A stretch of DNA of 64,000 nucleotides from a virus. Shown one piece after another: positions 46,531 through 57,102 of the stretch (position 1 is its first letter; each line of letters opens with the position of its first letter). The notes under the pieces are model-generated. The model had not been told where the DNA came from. It did no database searches and saw only the letters and a program-made list of their open reading frames with translations. A program made the position numbers and the translations under genes. The stretch covers positions 1-64,000 of the IMG/VR virus record IMGVR_UViG_3300021961_000053, one strand, 5' to 3'.

Positions 46531-49500
46531 ATGGCAATTAAGACCAAAAAAATCTCTGCTCTTATTGAGTCTCAACTTCCTAATTTTATAGTTGATGAGT
46601 ACCCATTGTTCTCCAAGTTTTTGGAGAAGTATTATGAGGCACAGGAAAATAGTGGGCAACCTCTAGATCTTGCTAATAATATCTTAGAGTACGCAGATAT
46701 TAATTATTATGAGTCTAATTTGCTCAAGGAAAATACTCTATTGAGTAGCACTATCTCAGCATCAGATTCAACTATTGTGTTGGATGCTGGAGATTCATTC
46801 CCAGATAAAAATGGATACGTCAGAATTAATGACGAGATTATTTTTTATGGCAGGAGAAATGGAAACATTCTCACAAACTGCTCCAGAGGCGTCAGTGGCA
46901 ACACCACCCTAGGAGATTTATACGAACAGTCTTCATTCGTTACTACAGAGGCAGCAGGACACGTCTCAGGGTCTGTTGTATATAACGTAAGTAATCTTTT
47001 CCTGTATGCTCTTATCAAGAGCTTTGAATCTCAATACCTGGCATCATTTCCAGAGAAATATCTCAAGGGTGCGGTAGACAAAAGAACCCTTATCAAGAAT
47101 ATAAAGCAGTTTTACAAAACAAAAGGAACCACTGCTTCTATTAGATTCATTTTCAACTCTATTGTCGCAAAAGACACTAGAGATGTCCCAGAAACATATA
47201 ACCCAACAGATTACACATACAAGGCATCTAATGCCGATTGGATTAATGTATTTGCTATAAAAGCAAAGGTTGTATCTGGAGATCCAAATGATCTAATTGG
47301 AAAGGTCATTGTTCAAGAAGAAACCGATGAATATGGATATGCATCAGCAACTGTTGATAATGTTTATCCAGATGGTACTTCCGATGGAGAACAAATTTGG
47401 AACATTGTTTTAGCACCAGAAACAGTAAATGGAACTTTTGCAATTTCCACTAAGACTCGCTTAGAAAAAGAACTACAAACAACCGATGGTGTTGGAAAGA
47501 GAGTTAATGTTTTCTCTACAGTAGGATGGGGAAAGACTGGGGAAATTCTAATCGGTGATGAAATAATTAAATTTGAAGAAAAAAATGTAACTCAGTTTGT
47601 AATCAAGAAAAGAGGAAATATAACCTACACTCATAGTGTTGGTGCTTCTGTATATAAACCAGTTACTATTTCTGGATCCAATGTCACTATGCTGACATTT
47701 GGTGTTGTCTATAATTTGAAGCCAAATAATTTACAACCATATTCCTTTACTGGAGATAAAGTTCAGATTTCAAATCCTGGATTTGAAACCTCAGATCCAA
47801 AGATTGTATTAAGTGGAACAAATCAAGTACGCTGGTTGTTAAATCGCAACCTTCCTGTAAGCATTACATCAATTCCATTATTACAAACTTCTCTTGATGA
47901 TGTCTCTACTGATGTATCTGCTATTTTTAGCGATGATCAATACTATTACATCACAACCTCTGGTTTTCCATCTTATAACATTCTCAATGGTTCTACAGTA
48001 ACTCAGACTGTTCAAGATCAGAAGATCTTACGTATTATAAGAAAGCGAGCAACTAGAACTACAGAAAAATATAATACTCCAAAATCTGAAGTTGGAATTC
48101 TACTGAACGGAGCTAGAGTTTATTGTCATAAAGATTCTGAAAGCATTCGATATGGAAAACTAGAGAGTATTGCAGTTAATACTCAAGGAAGTGGTTATGC
48201 TAAACCACCTTTTGTATTACTCGACGGTGTTCCAAATAAAGCAAGAGCAATTCTTTCTGGATCTGTTGTTGAAAGATATGTTGTTGATACAAAAGATACG
48301 TTTAGAAGAACACCAGTTGTAGAAGTAACATCTGGCAGAGGAGCAGTTGTTCGTGCAATTGTTACTGGAGATAAGATTACATCTTTGGTTATTGATAACC
48401 CTGGCGAATACTATTCGTCCCCACCACTTATTAGAATTACAGACAAGAATGGAAAGGGAAGATTCGCGGATTATACATCTGTTGTAAACACAGATGGAAA
48501 AATTACTGGGTTTATCAAAAATGATGAAGGAACTTTCTACAATCAGAATACTGTAGTAGTTGATGTTATTCCTGTCGGTAAAGGTGCAACAGCAACTCCA
48601 TTTTTGAAAGAATGGAATTTCAATAGATTTGAAAAGTTAAAAACCAATCTTGATTCCGAGTATGGATATGTTTTCAAGAATTATAATAACGTTTTAGAAT
48701 ATGGTTATGGACACGTAGCAAATCCAAAAGCACTCAGAGTTGCACTCAATGATAACTTGGGTCCTTCTGGGATCGAGCCATCCACAAAAGTGCATTCCCC
48801 AATTATCGGATTTGCTTATGATGGAAATCCAATTTATGGTCCTTTTGGTCATCAGAATCCTTTAGATCCACAGTCACCTATTGCTAGAATGACTTCTAGT
48901 TATTCTAGAAAAGGAACTAGGGCAGATGGTCCTTCTATGACGACATATCCATTGGGATCATTCACAAATGATTATGTTTATACTCATAAATCTGGGTCTC
49001 TAGATGAAAATAATGGAAGATTCTGTATTACTCCAGATTATCCAGAAGGGGTTTATGCTTATTTTATTACAATCGATAGTAATCAAGTACCACAATATCC
49101 ATATATTTTAGGGGAAAATTTCTATTCACTTCCAGTTGAAAGTAATTATGCTTCTGACATCAATCAAAACGATATTCCAAAAAATTCAAAAAGGTTATTC
49201 GTTCCTGGTATGCCACAGAATGGAAGTGGTGTTGTTGCAGAAATTGCAGAAGTAAAATCTGGAACTGTCGATGCAATCAGTATTGATAGATCATCCGATA
49301 ACTTTTCTGTTAATTCTAAACTGTATTTTGACAATAGAGGGACGGATGGATCTGATGCCGAAGCACTGGTAGAATCGGTAAAAGGAAAAGTAGTATCTTA
49401 CCTCGATAGTTATGAAAACAAAGTAGTAAAACTAACTACGATTCAAAATGCATATCTCTTTACAGATGATACATTAAGACAACCATCGTCTGGAGCATCT

Positions 49501-52500
49501 GGAGTTATTGTTGGTGAAGTTAAAAACGACAATGTTGTTGTGTTAAAAAATGTTGTTGGCACTTTTGATAATACAGGAACATTTTCAGCAGACATCAAAA
49601 CTTTCTTCATTCTTTTAGATCAAAAGAGTTCTTTTACAAAAGGTGCTACAATAAGCCTTACCGATGGTATAAATCCACCTATTGCCACTGCAGAAATCTT
49701 AAATGGAACTGCTGCTCAGAATGTAGTTGAAATTAAGGTTGAAACTGGAGATTGGTTACAATTTAACCAAGCGGATTACTTCTTACAATCAGATAATCTA
49801 TTTGACACATCTGGAACCAGACCAGTTATCCTCACTTCTTTAAGCGATAATTTGGAACCATTTGAAGTAAATCAAAGTGTTGCTCTTATTGAAACAGCAT
49901 CAAATCATGGTCTTGGAGTTGGTGATAAAGTCAATGTTGATATCTTCCCAGATGATGCATCTAAAACCAAGACGTACTATTTGAGAAAAAGATTATACCA
50001 GGATGTTGTATTAAAAGCACCTCAATTTAAGACTTCTATAAATGACACTGGAGTTGGAAGATTTCAAATTTTAAATGGTGGAGCTGGTTATACTCCAGGA
50101 ACATATACTAATGTACCACTGACTGGTGGATCTGGAAGTGGTCTGACAGCTACTATTACAGTTTCCAATGCTGGTATTGTATCTTCAATACAACTTCAAA
50201 ATGGTGGTAATGGATATAAAAAAGCAGATTACCTTGGAGTTGACGATGAATCTTTACAAAGATCTGTTAATTTTGGCAGCACTCAGAGGTTAGCATTATA
50301 TGTTGATCATGTAGGATTTGCTTCTGGATCTACAAATCTCACTCTTGATAGTGTAACTGGTATCTCTGAAAATGATTTGATTTTTATTGGAGAAGAAATT
50401 ATTAAAGTTTCTTCAATTGCAGGTAAAACTCTTACTGTTTTGAGAGCAAGAGAGAACACAATCGATGCAGATCACTATAATGGTCAAGAAGTATCTTTGT
50501 ATAAACCAAGATACAATTTTGATGCGAATTTCCAAGTAGGATCTGGAATTGGTAGTGGATACATTGCTTCTTATGATTTAGAAACTCAAAAAGCAACTAT
50601 TGTTTATGACTATTCCACATTAAAGGAAACGGCAAAAAATGTAAAGATAAGTACCACTTTCTTTGATAATAGTGTTCCTTCTAGATTGGTTTCTATTAGA
50701 ACTGTAGATCCAATAGAATATAAATTTGAATTTTCAGAAGATAACGTTAATTATATTCCAAACCCAACTATAGAGATACAGGAATATTACAAATACAAAT
50801 TTGACACATCACATTCATCACTAACTGGAACATATTTTGATTTGAGTCCTAGTAAAAATTATAATGTAATTACAACCGAGAAATTAGCATCCAACATTCT
50901 TCCTGGAAACCCTGGAGCATTTACAGATGTTAAATTTGGATTTGGACCAAGAATTGCTGGAAATAATTATCAGACAAAAACAGGAACGGATTTTACGAAT
51001 TTCTACTATTTTGACAAAAAGGGAATCGTAGATTCGGATGGAAAATATCTAAAGATCATCACAGATCCACTTCAAGGTGAAAAGGTATTAAATTATGTTA
51101 CTCCAAACAGATTTGTATATAATATTGTAGATCCGCCCCTTTGGGACGGATCTGGTTCAATCACATATACTACTACTGGACAATTTGCAGTTGGTGAATT
51201 AAATTCCATCAAGATTACAAATCTTGGATTAAATTATAAAAAAGTTCCAGTTATTGCTGGCATTGATCCAAACCAAAACTTTAAAGCAAAAGCTACAGTT
51301 TTATTTGATGCTGCAACTAGCACTATAACTGGAGTTTCATTGGATGATAAAGGATCAAACTACACAAATCCAAAAGCAGTTATTATAGATGGTGATGGAA
51401 TTGATGCAACATTTAATTTGGTTGTTAGAGATGGAAGTATTTTCTCAATTACTATAGGTAACCCAGGAAGAGGATATACATATGCTCCTACTATTGAAAT
51501 TGTTGAGGGTGATGTAGAGGCATATGTTGATAGCTCAACTATAGGTATTCCACAAAGTATTAATATCATAAGAAATGGTGGGGCATTTCATTTAGATAAG
51601 ACAATATCTTCCAAATTTGAATCGAAATACACAGTTTCTCTCAAGAACTTTAGTGGAAATTTCCAAAGAGGGGAAACTGTTATCCAGAAAATTGGTCAAA
51701 CAGAAATTTCTAGATCAACAGTATCTGAATGGAGACTTGGATCTAATCTTCTCAAACTAGAGAATATTAGAGGTATCCTTAGAGAAGACATTGCAATTGA
51801 AGGATTGGTGTCTCGTGCAAATGGAAATGTGAAGGCAGTATATGCTACCACCTTTGCAGAGAGCATAACTGCTTTCTTTGACAATGTTGGATATTACAAA
51901 TCTGATAAAGGAAAACTTGGTGTATCAAATCAAAAAATTACCGATAGCTTTTTCTATCAGGACTATTCATATGTAATTAAGTCTAAGACTCCTATCGAAC
52001 AATGGAGAGACTTAATCAAGTCAACAACTCATCCAGCTGGATTTAGACTATTTGGGCAAGTTGATATTGAAGCTTCTGCACAAGTTGAAATGCCAGTAGA
52101 GATGCCAAAAGCATCGCACTATAGTGTAATTCAACTTTGGGATCCAAACAAAAATAAAATAACGGTAGAAAATACCAGAAGGACAATAACTCAAACTATC
52201 CAGAAGATAGAGAACCAAAGAATCCGAAAAGGAGTTGGATCCGCTGCTACATCAGAGTTTAATTTCAATGAATCTCGTGCATTCACATTTACACTCAATG
52301 GATCTTTTGATGGATATTATGATTCAAATGGCAGATTGCAAGGAACAACGACTTTCCAGATACTAGACGATCAAGGATTCCCATTCTTCCCAGCAAGTTC
52401 TAAGAATTTGATTGTAACTCTGGATGGAATTCTTCAAGAACCAGAAGTAGCATACACTATTTCTGCAGATAATATCATTTTCTCCCAACCACCACTTGGA

Positions 52501-55500
52501 CCATATCAGAAACTGACTGGCAGTACATTAACAGCTCTTACTCCATATGCTGGCGTTACTTTCTACGGTAGATATTTTAGTTTCAAAGATAGTCAATATA
52601 ATACAAGGTACTTTAAAAAGATTAGAAACATCTTCCAGAGAAATGGAAGATGGTTGGATGCTGCTAATCAAATTGAAAGAAACAGAAGTTTCATCGTAGA
52701 GGAATCTATTGGTTATGGAAGATCAAAGTATCCATCACTAGATTGGAGCACCAAGCAAGATGATTATGAGAGAGATCTGGGATATATTCTTGATGCGTAT
52801 CAACATGATATTAGATTTGGTGGTAATGTAAAGACTGTTGATTATGTTTCTTTCTTTAATCAAGATACTGATTATGATTATATCACAGACAACAAAGTTC
52901 AATCACTGAGCATATTTAAGTATGCCACCAACTTGGCAAAACTTTCCGTTAGAAATTGGGATGTTGTAGAAACTGGAGTATCTTATATTCAAGGATCTAA
53001 AGTAGTTATAGTACAAGATACTAATAATCTTGCTGTTGGTATGCATATTAGTTCTGGGAGATCATACGCTCCAGGAACAAAGATTGTTTCTATTGATAGT
53101 GCTACTCAAGTTACATTGTCACATGCTGCTCTTGCTAACTCTGGTGGTGGTGGTGGAGCTCCTGATGGAACTACCACATATAGTGGAACAAGCGGTGGTA
53201 ATGTTACTGCTCCTACAAATACTGTTGCTATTGAGCCAGGTGATACTTTTGCGGTTGAACCAGGAGATACTTTTATAGCTCCAGTATCATTCTCTGGATC
53301 AGATACGGCAACATTCTTCTTCAGCGGAATCAACAGTGGAACGTTCTATGATGCTGCCAATTTAATCTCATACAATAAAGAGTATCTACAAGAAGAAATC
53401 AGTGGATATATCTATGACAACTATACCCTATCCACAGATGTAAGCAAGTGCTATAGAGATCTTGGTTACCTAGTTGATGCTATCACATACCATTTAAAAT
53501 TTGGTGGAAATGAGAAGGTTGTAGAGTTTGCAAGACTTTACTATACAAATGCTGGATATCCATATGGAGAGGAACTAACCTATATTAATAGAACTGCAGA
53601 AGAAACTGCTGCTGCTATTGATGCATGGGAAAAACTTGGAGAGAAGATGATTCTTGCCATGAGGAATTCTCTTGGCGCTGGAGCATATACAGCAATTCTT
53701 CCAGTTACAGATACTTCAATTGCTGTTGATCCAGTTTCACCATATTGTTCCGAAGTGGCATCTGCTATCAACTCTTATGTTGATATAGTCAAGGATATTC
53801 TTGCAAACGGAACTGGTGCTGTAGATTCAGTTGGAATCAACGCTACCAAACCTGGATATTGGACTGATACAAAACCATCTATTGATTATAATCTAATCCC
53901 AGATCCTTCAAAACCAGGAACAGGTGAGTGTGATGATGTTGTCTCTGCAATTGATTCTCTTTATGATAATGTTGATGATGTCCTTGCAGAACTATTGGTT
54001 GCAAAAAATCTCCCAGATTATGTCGACGGAGAAAATAAAGTATTTGAGTTGTATTGGGATGATGATACAGAGGTTTCTACAGAAGAAGATGAAGATCTAT
54101 TCTTAATGATCAATGCTGTTCTTCAAAGACCTAAGTACAATGCAGAATACCCAGGTGGTGATGCATACTATATTGATAGAAACACGATTCCAAATAAACT
54201 AGTCTTTGATGTTGCTCCAATTTGGGACCAAGATTTTGGTGCTAAGAGCATTGGAGAACCAACTGCTGTGGAGAAAGTGGTCGGTATTGGTGTTGGTAAC
54301 TATAAGAGACTAACAATTGACTATAATCTTGTCAATGGAGTTAAGACTGGACCATTCCTAATCCTTGATGTTGAGGACAAAACAGTTCAGAGTGTTGAAG
54401 AGAAGGAATATCTGTATGTCTTCTTAGATGGTGTTTTACAAAGAGAAGGATATAGCTACATTGTTTCTGGTCCAAATATCTATTTCAATGTTCCTATTAA
54501 GAAGGAAATGAAGATTGATATGAGATATCTCTATGGTAGAGATGTCGGACAGATCCTAAACATTTATGATTTTGCTCCAGATACCTATTTTGCTACTGGT
54601 ACTTTTATTATAGAGTCTAGTTCATCATTGATTAATGATTATTTGAGCTATAGATGGATGGGAAATCTTTCTGGATTTGGAGTTCATTGTTGGCAACAAA
54701 GACCAGATGGAACTTACAACGTAATTGGAAAACTTACCAATCCATATAGAACTTCGTCTGAAATCAAGTTTGATGTTGTAAGATCTCAGAACGCAACTAT
54801 TATTCCTGGATTAGATATTGTATTTGCTGTTGAGGGCAGATATTCAAGAACATTCACTCTCCCAACATCAGAATTTACAAATGCAACTTTAACATTAGAA
54901 GTTGATGAATTTGGAAGAAAGATACTTTCAAGTGAAGATGCTTATTGGTATGGAACTTTCTTCAGAAGATTCCACAAAAATCCTTTCGTAAGCCTATCTA
55001 ATGGCGACAAGATCCGCGTAGAAGGAGAAGATAAATTCAGAAGTATTAAAGTTCTCCCGCAAAAAACCACATCAAAAGATGGCAGAGATGGAGAGCAACT
55101 ATCAGATGACATATATGGATCTGTTGAGGTAGAGACTTATAATGGTATTACTCGCGGAGAAGGTCTCAGTGTTGTTGCAACTATTGAAAATGGAAGTGTT
55201 GTTTCTCTATCTTGGAACCAACGCAGCTGGGATCCACTGACTCAACCAACAGCATATCAGTATTTTACACCACCTGTTCTTGAATTTGTTCCAGAAAATG
55301 GAGATGGCGGCGGCGCAAGAGCCGAAGTAATAGTAAGCAAAGGTCAGGTTATCAGTGTTGATCTTCTTGATGGTGGTTCTGGATACACCAAGGCACCGAA
55401 GGTTGTTGTTGCCAGAAGATATGAAATTCTTAATGAGAGAGACATTGGTGTATCACTAATTCGCGTGGGAATCAATCCATACGTTGAACATGCTGGAATG

Positions 55501-57048
55501 ATTGTTACATCAACTATTGATACTCTTGGCAATCAAGTTTCTGGAATTAATACATTTACATCAATCGTCTTTAGTAGTCCAGTTGATGCATCAAGAAAAA
55601 TTACTGCCCAAATTCAGTTAATTGAAGCCACAGGCAGCGAATTACAAAGAGCAGGGGCAGAATTTTTAGGAATTCGAGATGATGATGCAGATAACGTACA
55701 AGTAATTGATCTATTTACTGCGACCAATCAATATATCTCACAAATTTCTGGTCGTGTTGCGGATATTATTTCAAACTCTATTGTAACTGCTAGCAGACAA
55801 ATCACCACCACTGTAGATGTGTTACTACAGAATGATGCCTTGTCAAATATCAATTACTATGAGGTTGGTGCATATCTTGATATTGATCTTGGTCTCACAG
55901 ACACTATTGTTTATATTCCAGATACAACCAAATTTAAATCAAATGGTTATCTATTGATTGGAAATGAAGTTGTTCGCTACATGCGTAAGCTGAATGATCG
56001 TTTCCTCAAGGTAGAAAGAGCACAAAATAACACAACAGCACAGTTCTGGGCTGCAGGAACATTTATCAGGCAGATTCCAAATCCAGTATCTGTTGCATTT
56101 GGAGGCGTTGCTGTTATTCATTCCGATGCTTCTGTAAGCATGGTTGGTGCTTTTGCTGGGGTTGGAGCAGCAGGAGATGGACAAGATAGAGTTCGCTATC
56201 AACAAATAGAATCTCCAAGTGTGACTGTTGTATCAACTTCCAGAGTAATTACTGCAGAGATACAACCAGAAATTAATATTCAGTCTATAACAGAAACATA
56301 TAGTTTTGTAAAATATAGGTTAGAGACTTCCGTTGATAGTATTAAATCAATCATTGTTTCTCATGAAGCAACTGAGACAAGAGCAGAAATTCAGTCTGTT
56401 CAATCTCAGTTTGTAGTTCAAAGAGCAGCAACAGAATTGGTATTGACACCACCACCTTCTGGTATTATTGATAGATATGAAGAAAGTGTTTACATAGATG
56501 ATCCAATCAAAACAAGATTGAATGGATTTGTAGATATTCTCAATGATTATGGTGTCGTTCAAAGAAGTTCAAATATAATTTATGTTTCCAACTCCATATT
56601 TGGAAGCGGTAGTGAATATTTTGGAAACTACACTAATTCAAATGCTGGATATGTTATTAAACATTTTGATGGAATATTTGACGATGGATTTGCTAATGTA
56701 TCTGGATTGTCAATTCAAGAGATTACTACGTACTTCTCCGCATTAACTCTTCGTGATTTTACGGAAAGAAAAAATTCTCAATATACTCTTTCTGGCGCTA
56801 AATTTAATTTATTGCCACCATCAATACAAAATCCAGTCAGTATTAGTTCTTCTTCTGGAACAATTGTTGGATCAATATCTGTGCAATCAACAACATATTT
56901 CCCCGAGGAAGGATATCTATTCAGTTCTGGTGGAACAGTCATTCAATATACAGGTAAAACATCAACAACCTTTGACGGATGTACATTGCATAAAGGACCA
57001 GACTTGATCACTGCTGGTGATGAGTTGGTTCCATATTCAATTTCCTAA
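46531..57048 (+). CDS. Giant baseplate wedge protein in gp7 position (3505 aa)
   Basis: Lies between gp6 and gp8 as gene 7 does in T4, but is over three times longer than T4 gp7 (1032 aa). The N-terminus (LPNFIVDEYPLFSKFLEKYY, QFYKTKGTTASIRFIFNSI) is typical of cyanophage wedge proteins. Residues about 750-870 contain a YHYH-type domain (IIGFAYDGNPIYGPFG, LDENNGRFCITPDYPEGVYA). At least five GGxGYxxxPxV strand motifs recur between about 550 and 2960. Two Cys/RDLGY/GGN modules at about 2078 and 2306 match the 4480-residue protein. The C-terminus is fibre-like. The gp7 name rests on synteny. Confidence 0.75.
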   Translation: MAIKTKKISALIESQLPNFIVDEYPLFSKFLEKYYEAQENSGQPLDLANNILEYADINYYESNLLKENTLLSSTISASDSTIVLDAGDSFPDKNGYVRINDEIIFYGRRNGNILTNCSRGVSGNTTLGDLYEQSSFVTTEAAGHVSGSVVYNVSNLFLYALIKSFESQYLASFPEKYLKGAVDKRTLIKNIKQFYKTKGTTASIRFIFNSIVAKDTRDVPETYNPTDYTYKASNADWINVFAIKAKVVSGDPNDLIGKVIVQEETDEYGYASATVDNVYPDGTSDGEQIWNIVLAPETVNGTFAISTKTRLEKELQTTDGVGKRVNVFSTVGWGKTGEILIGDEIIKFEEKNVTQFVIKKRGNITYTHSVGASVYKPVTISGSNVTMLTFGVVYNLKPNNLQPYSFTGDKVQISNPGFETSDPKIVLSGTNQVRWLLNRNLPVSITSIPLLQTSLDDVSTDVSAIFSDDQYYYITTSGFPSYNILNGSTVTQTVQDQKILRIIRKRATRTTEKYNTPKSEVGILLNGARVYCHKDSESIRYGKLESIAVNTQGSGYAKPPFVLLDGVPNKARAILSGSVVERYVVDTKDTFRRTPVVEVTSGRGAVVRAIVTGDKITSLVIDNPGEYYSSPPLIRITDKNGKGRFADYTSVVNTDGKITGFIKNDEGTFYNQNTVVVDVIPVGKGATATPFLKEWNFNRFEKLKTNLDSEYGYVFKNYNNVLEYGYGHVANPKALRVALNDNLGPSGIEPSTKVHSPIIGFAYDGNPIYGPFGHQNPLDPQSPIARMTSSYSRKGTRADGPSMTTYPLGSFTNDYVYTHKSGSLDENNGRFCITPDYPEGVYAYFITIDSNQVPQYPYILGENFYSLPVESNYASDINQNDIPKNSKRLFVPGMPQNGSGVVAEIAEVKSGTVDAISIDRSSDNFSVNSKLYFDNRGTDGSDAEALVESVKGKVVSYLDSYENKVVKLTTIQNAYLFTDDTLRQPSSGASGVIVGEVKNDNVVVLKNVVGTFDNTGTFSADIKTFFILLDQKSSFTKGATISLTDGINPPIATAEILNGTAAQNVVEIKVETGDWLQFNQADYFLQSDNLFDTSGTRPVILTSLSDNLEPFEVNQSVALIETASNHGLGVGDKVNVDIFPDDASKTKTYYLRKRLYQDVVLKAPQFKTSINDTGVGRFQILNGGAGYTPGTYTNVPLTGGSGSGLTATITVSNAGIVSSIQLQNGGNGYKKADYLGVDDESLQRSVNFGSTQRLALYVDHVGFASGSTNLTLDSVTGISENDLIFIGEEIIKVSSIAGKTLTVLRARENTIDADHYNGQEVSLYKPRYNFDANFQVGSGIGSGYIASYDLETQKATIVYDYSTLKETAKNVKISTTFFDNSVPSRLVSIRTVDPIEYKFEFSEDNVNYIPNPTIEIQEYYKYKFDTSHSSLTGTYFDLSPSKNYNVITTEKLASNILPGNPGAFTDVKFGFGPRIAGNNYQTKTGTDFTNFYYFDKKGIVDSDGKYLKIITDPLQGEKVLNYVTPNRFVYNIVDPPLWDGSGSITYTTTGQFAVGELNSIKITNLGLNYKKVPVIAGIDPNQNFKAKATVLFDAATSTITGVSLDDKGSNYTNPKAVIIDGDGIDATFNLVVRDGSIFSITIGNPGRGYTYAPTIEIVEGDVEAYVDSSTIGIPQSINIIRNGGAFHLDKTISSKFESKYTVSLKNFSGNFQRGETVIQKIGQTEISRSTVSEWRLGSNLLKLENIRGILREDIAIEGLVSRANGNVKAVYATTFAESITAFFDNVGYYKSDKGKLGVSNQKITDSFFYQDYSYVIKSKTPIEQWRDLIKSTTHPAGFRLFGQVDIEASAQVEMPVEMPKASHYSVIQLWDPNKNKITVENTRRTITQTIQKIENQRIRKGVGSAATSEFNFNESRAFTFTLNGSFDGYYDSNGRLQGTTTFQILDDQGFPFFPASSKNLIVTLDGILQEPEVAYTISADNIIFSQPPLGPYQKLTGSTLTALTPYAGVTFYGRYFSFKDSQYNTRYFKKIRNIFQRNGRWLDAANQIERNRSFIVEESIGYGRSKYPSLDWSTKQDDYERDLGYILDAYQHDIRFGGNVKTVDYVSFFNQDTDYDYITDNKVQSLSIFKYATNLAKLSVRNWDVVETGVSYIQGSKVVIVQDTNNLAVGMHISSGRSYAPGTKIVSIDSATQVTLSHAALANSGGGGGAPDGTTTYSGTSGGNVTAPTNTVAIEPGDTFAVEPGDTFIAPVSFSGSDTATFFFSGINSGTFYDAANLISYNKEYLQEEISGYIYDNYTLSTDVSKCYRDLGYLVDAITYHLKFGGNEKVVEFARLYYTNAGYPYGEELTYINRTAEETAAAIDAWEKLGEKMILAMRNSLGAGAYTAILPVTDTSIAVDPVSPYCSEVASAINSYVDIVKDILANGTGAVDSVGINATKPGYWTDTKPSIDYNLIPDPSKPGTGECDDVVSAIDSLYDNVDDVLAELLVAKNLPDYVDGENKVFELYWDDDTEVSTEEDEDLFLMINAVLQRPKYNAEYPGGDAYYIDRNTIPNKLVFDVAPIWDQDFGAKSIGEPTAVEKVVGIGVGNYKRLTIDYNLVNGVKTGPFLILDVEDKTVQSVEEKEYLYVFLDGVLQREGYSYIVSGPNIYFNVPIKKEMKIDMRYLYGRDVGQILNIYDFAPDTYFATGTFIIESSSSLINDYLSYRWMGNLSGFGVHCWQQRPDGTYNVIGKLTNPYRTSSEIKFDVVRSQNATIIPGLDIVFAVEGRYSRTFTLPTSEFTNATLTLEVDEFGRKILSSEDAYWYGTFFRRFHKNPFVSLSNGDKIRVEGEDKFRSIKVLPQKTTSKDGRDGEQLSDDIYGSVEVETYNGITRGEGLSVVATIENGSVVSLSWNQRSWDPLTQPTAYQYFTPPVLEFVPENGDGGGARAEVIVSKGQVISVDLLDGGSGYTKAPKVVVARRYEILNERDIGVSLIRVGINPYVEHAGMIVTSTIDTLGNQVSGINTFTSIVFSSPVDASRKITAQIQLIEATGSELQRAGAEFLGIRDDDADNVQVIDLFTATNQYISQISGRVADIISNSIVTASRQITTTVDVLLQNDALSNINYYEVGAYLDIDLGLTDTIVYIPDTTKFKSNGYLLIGNEVVRYMRKLNDRFLKVERAQNNTTAQFWAAGTFIRQIPNPVSVAFGGVAVIHSDASVSMVGAFAGVGAAGDGQDRVRYQQIESPSVTVVSTSRVITAEIQPEINIQSITETYSFVKYRLETSVDSIKSIIVSHEATETRAEIQSVQSQFVVQRAATELVLTPPPSGIIDRYEESVYIDDPIKTRLNGFVDILNDYGVVQRSSNIIYVSNSIFGSGSEYFGNYTNSNAGYVIKHFDGIFDDGFANVSGLSIQEITTYFSALTLRDFTERKNSQYTLSGAKFNLLPPSIQNPVSISSSSGTIVGSISVQSTTYFPEEGYLFSSGGTVIQYTGKTSTTFDGCTLHKGPDLITAGDELVPYSIS
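52762..53640 (+). repeat. Two RDLGY/GGN modules shared with the 4480-residue protein
   Basis: ERDLGYILDAYQHDIRFGGN at residue about 2082 and KCYRDLGYLVDAITYHLKFG at about 2306, followed by GEE/AIDAW-type helices. The first copy lacks the cysteine. Confidence 0.7.
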
Positions 57049-57055
57049 ATATTGC

Positions 57056-57069
57056 TATAAATATAAATA
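57056..57069 (+). promoter_or_regulatory. Double T4-type late promoter
   Basis: TATAAATATAAATA contains two overlapping exact TATAAATA boxes offset by 6 nt, 33 nt before gp8. Confidence 0.8.
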
Positions 57070-57102
57070 ACTCAGGCACAAACACTACGTCGGAAAAAAC
57101 CA

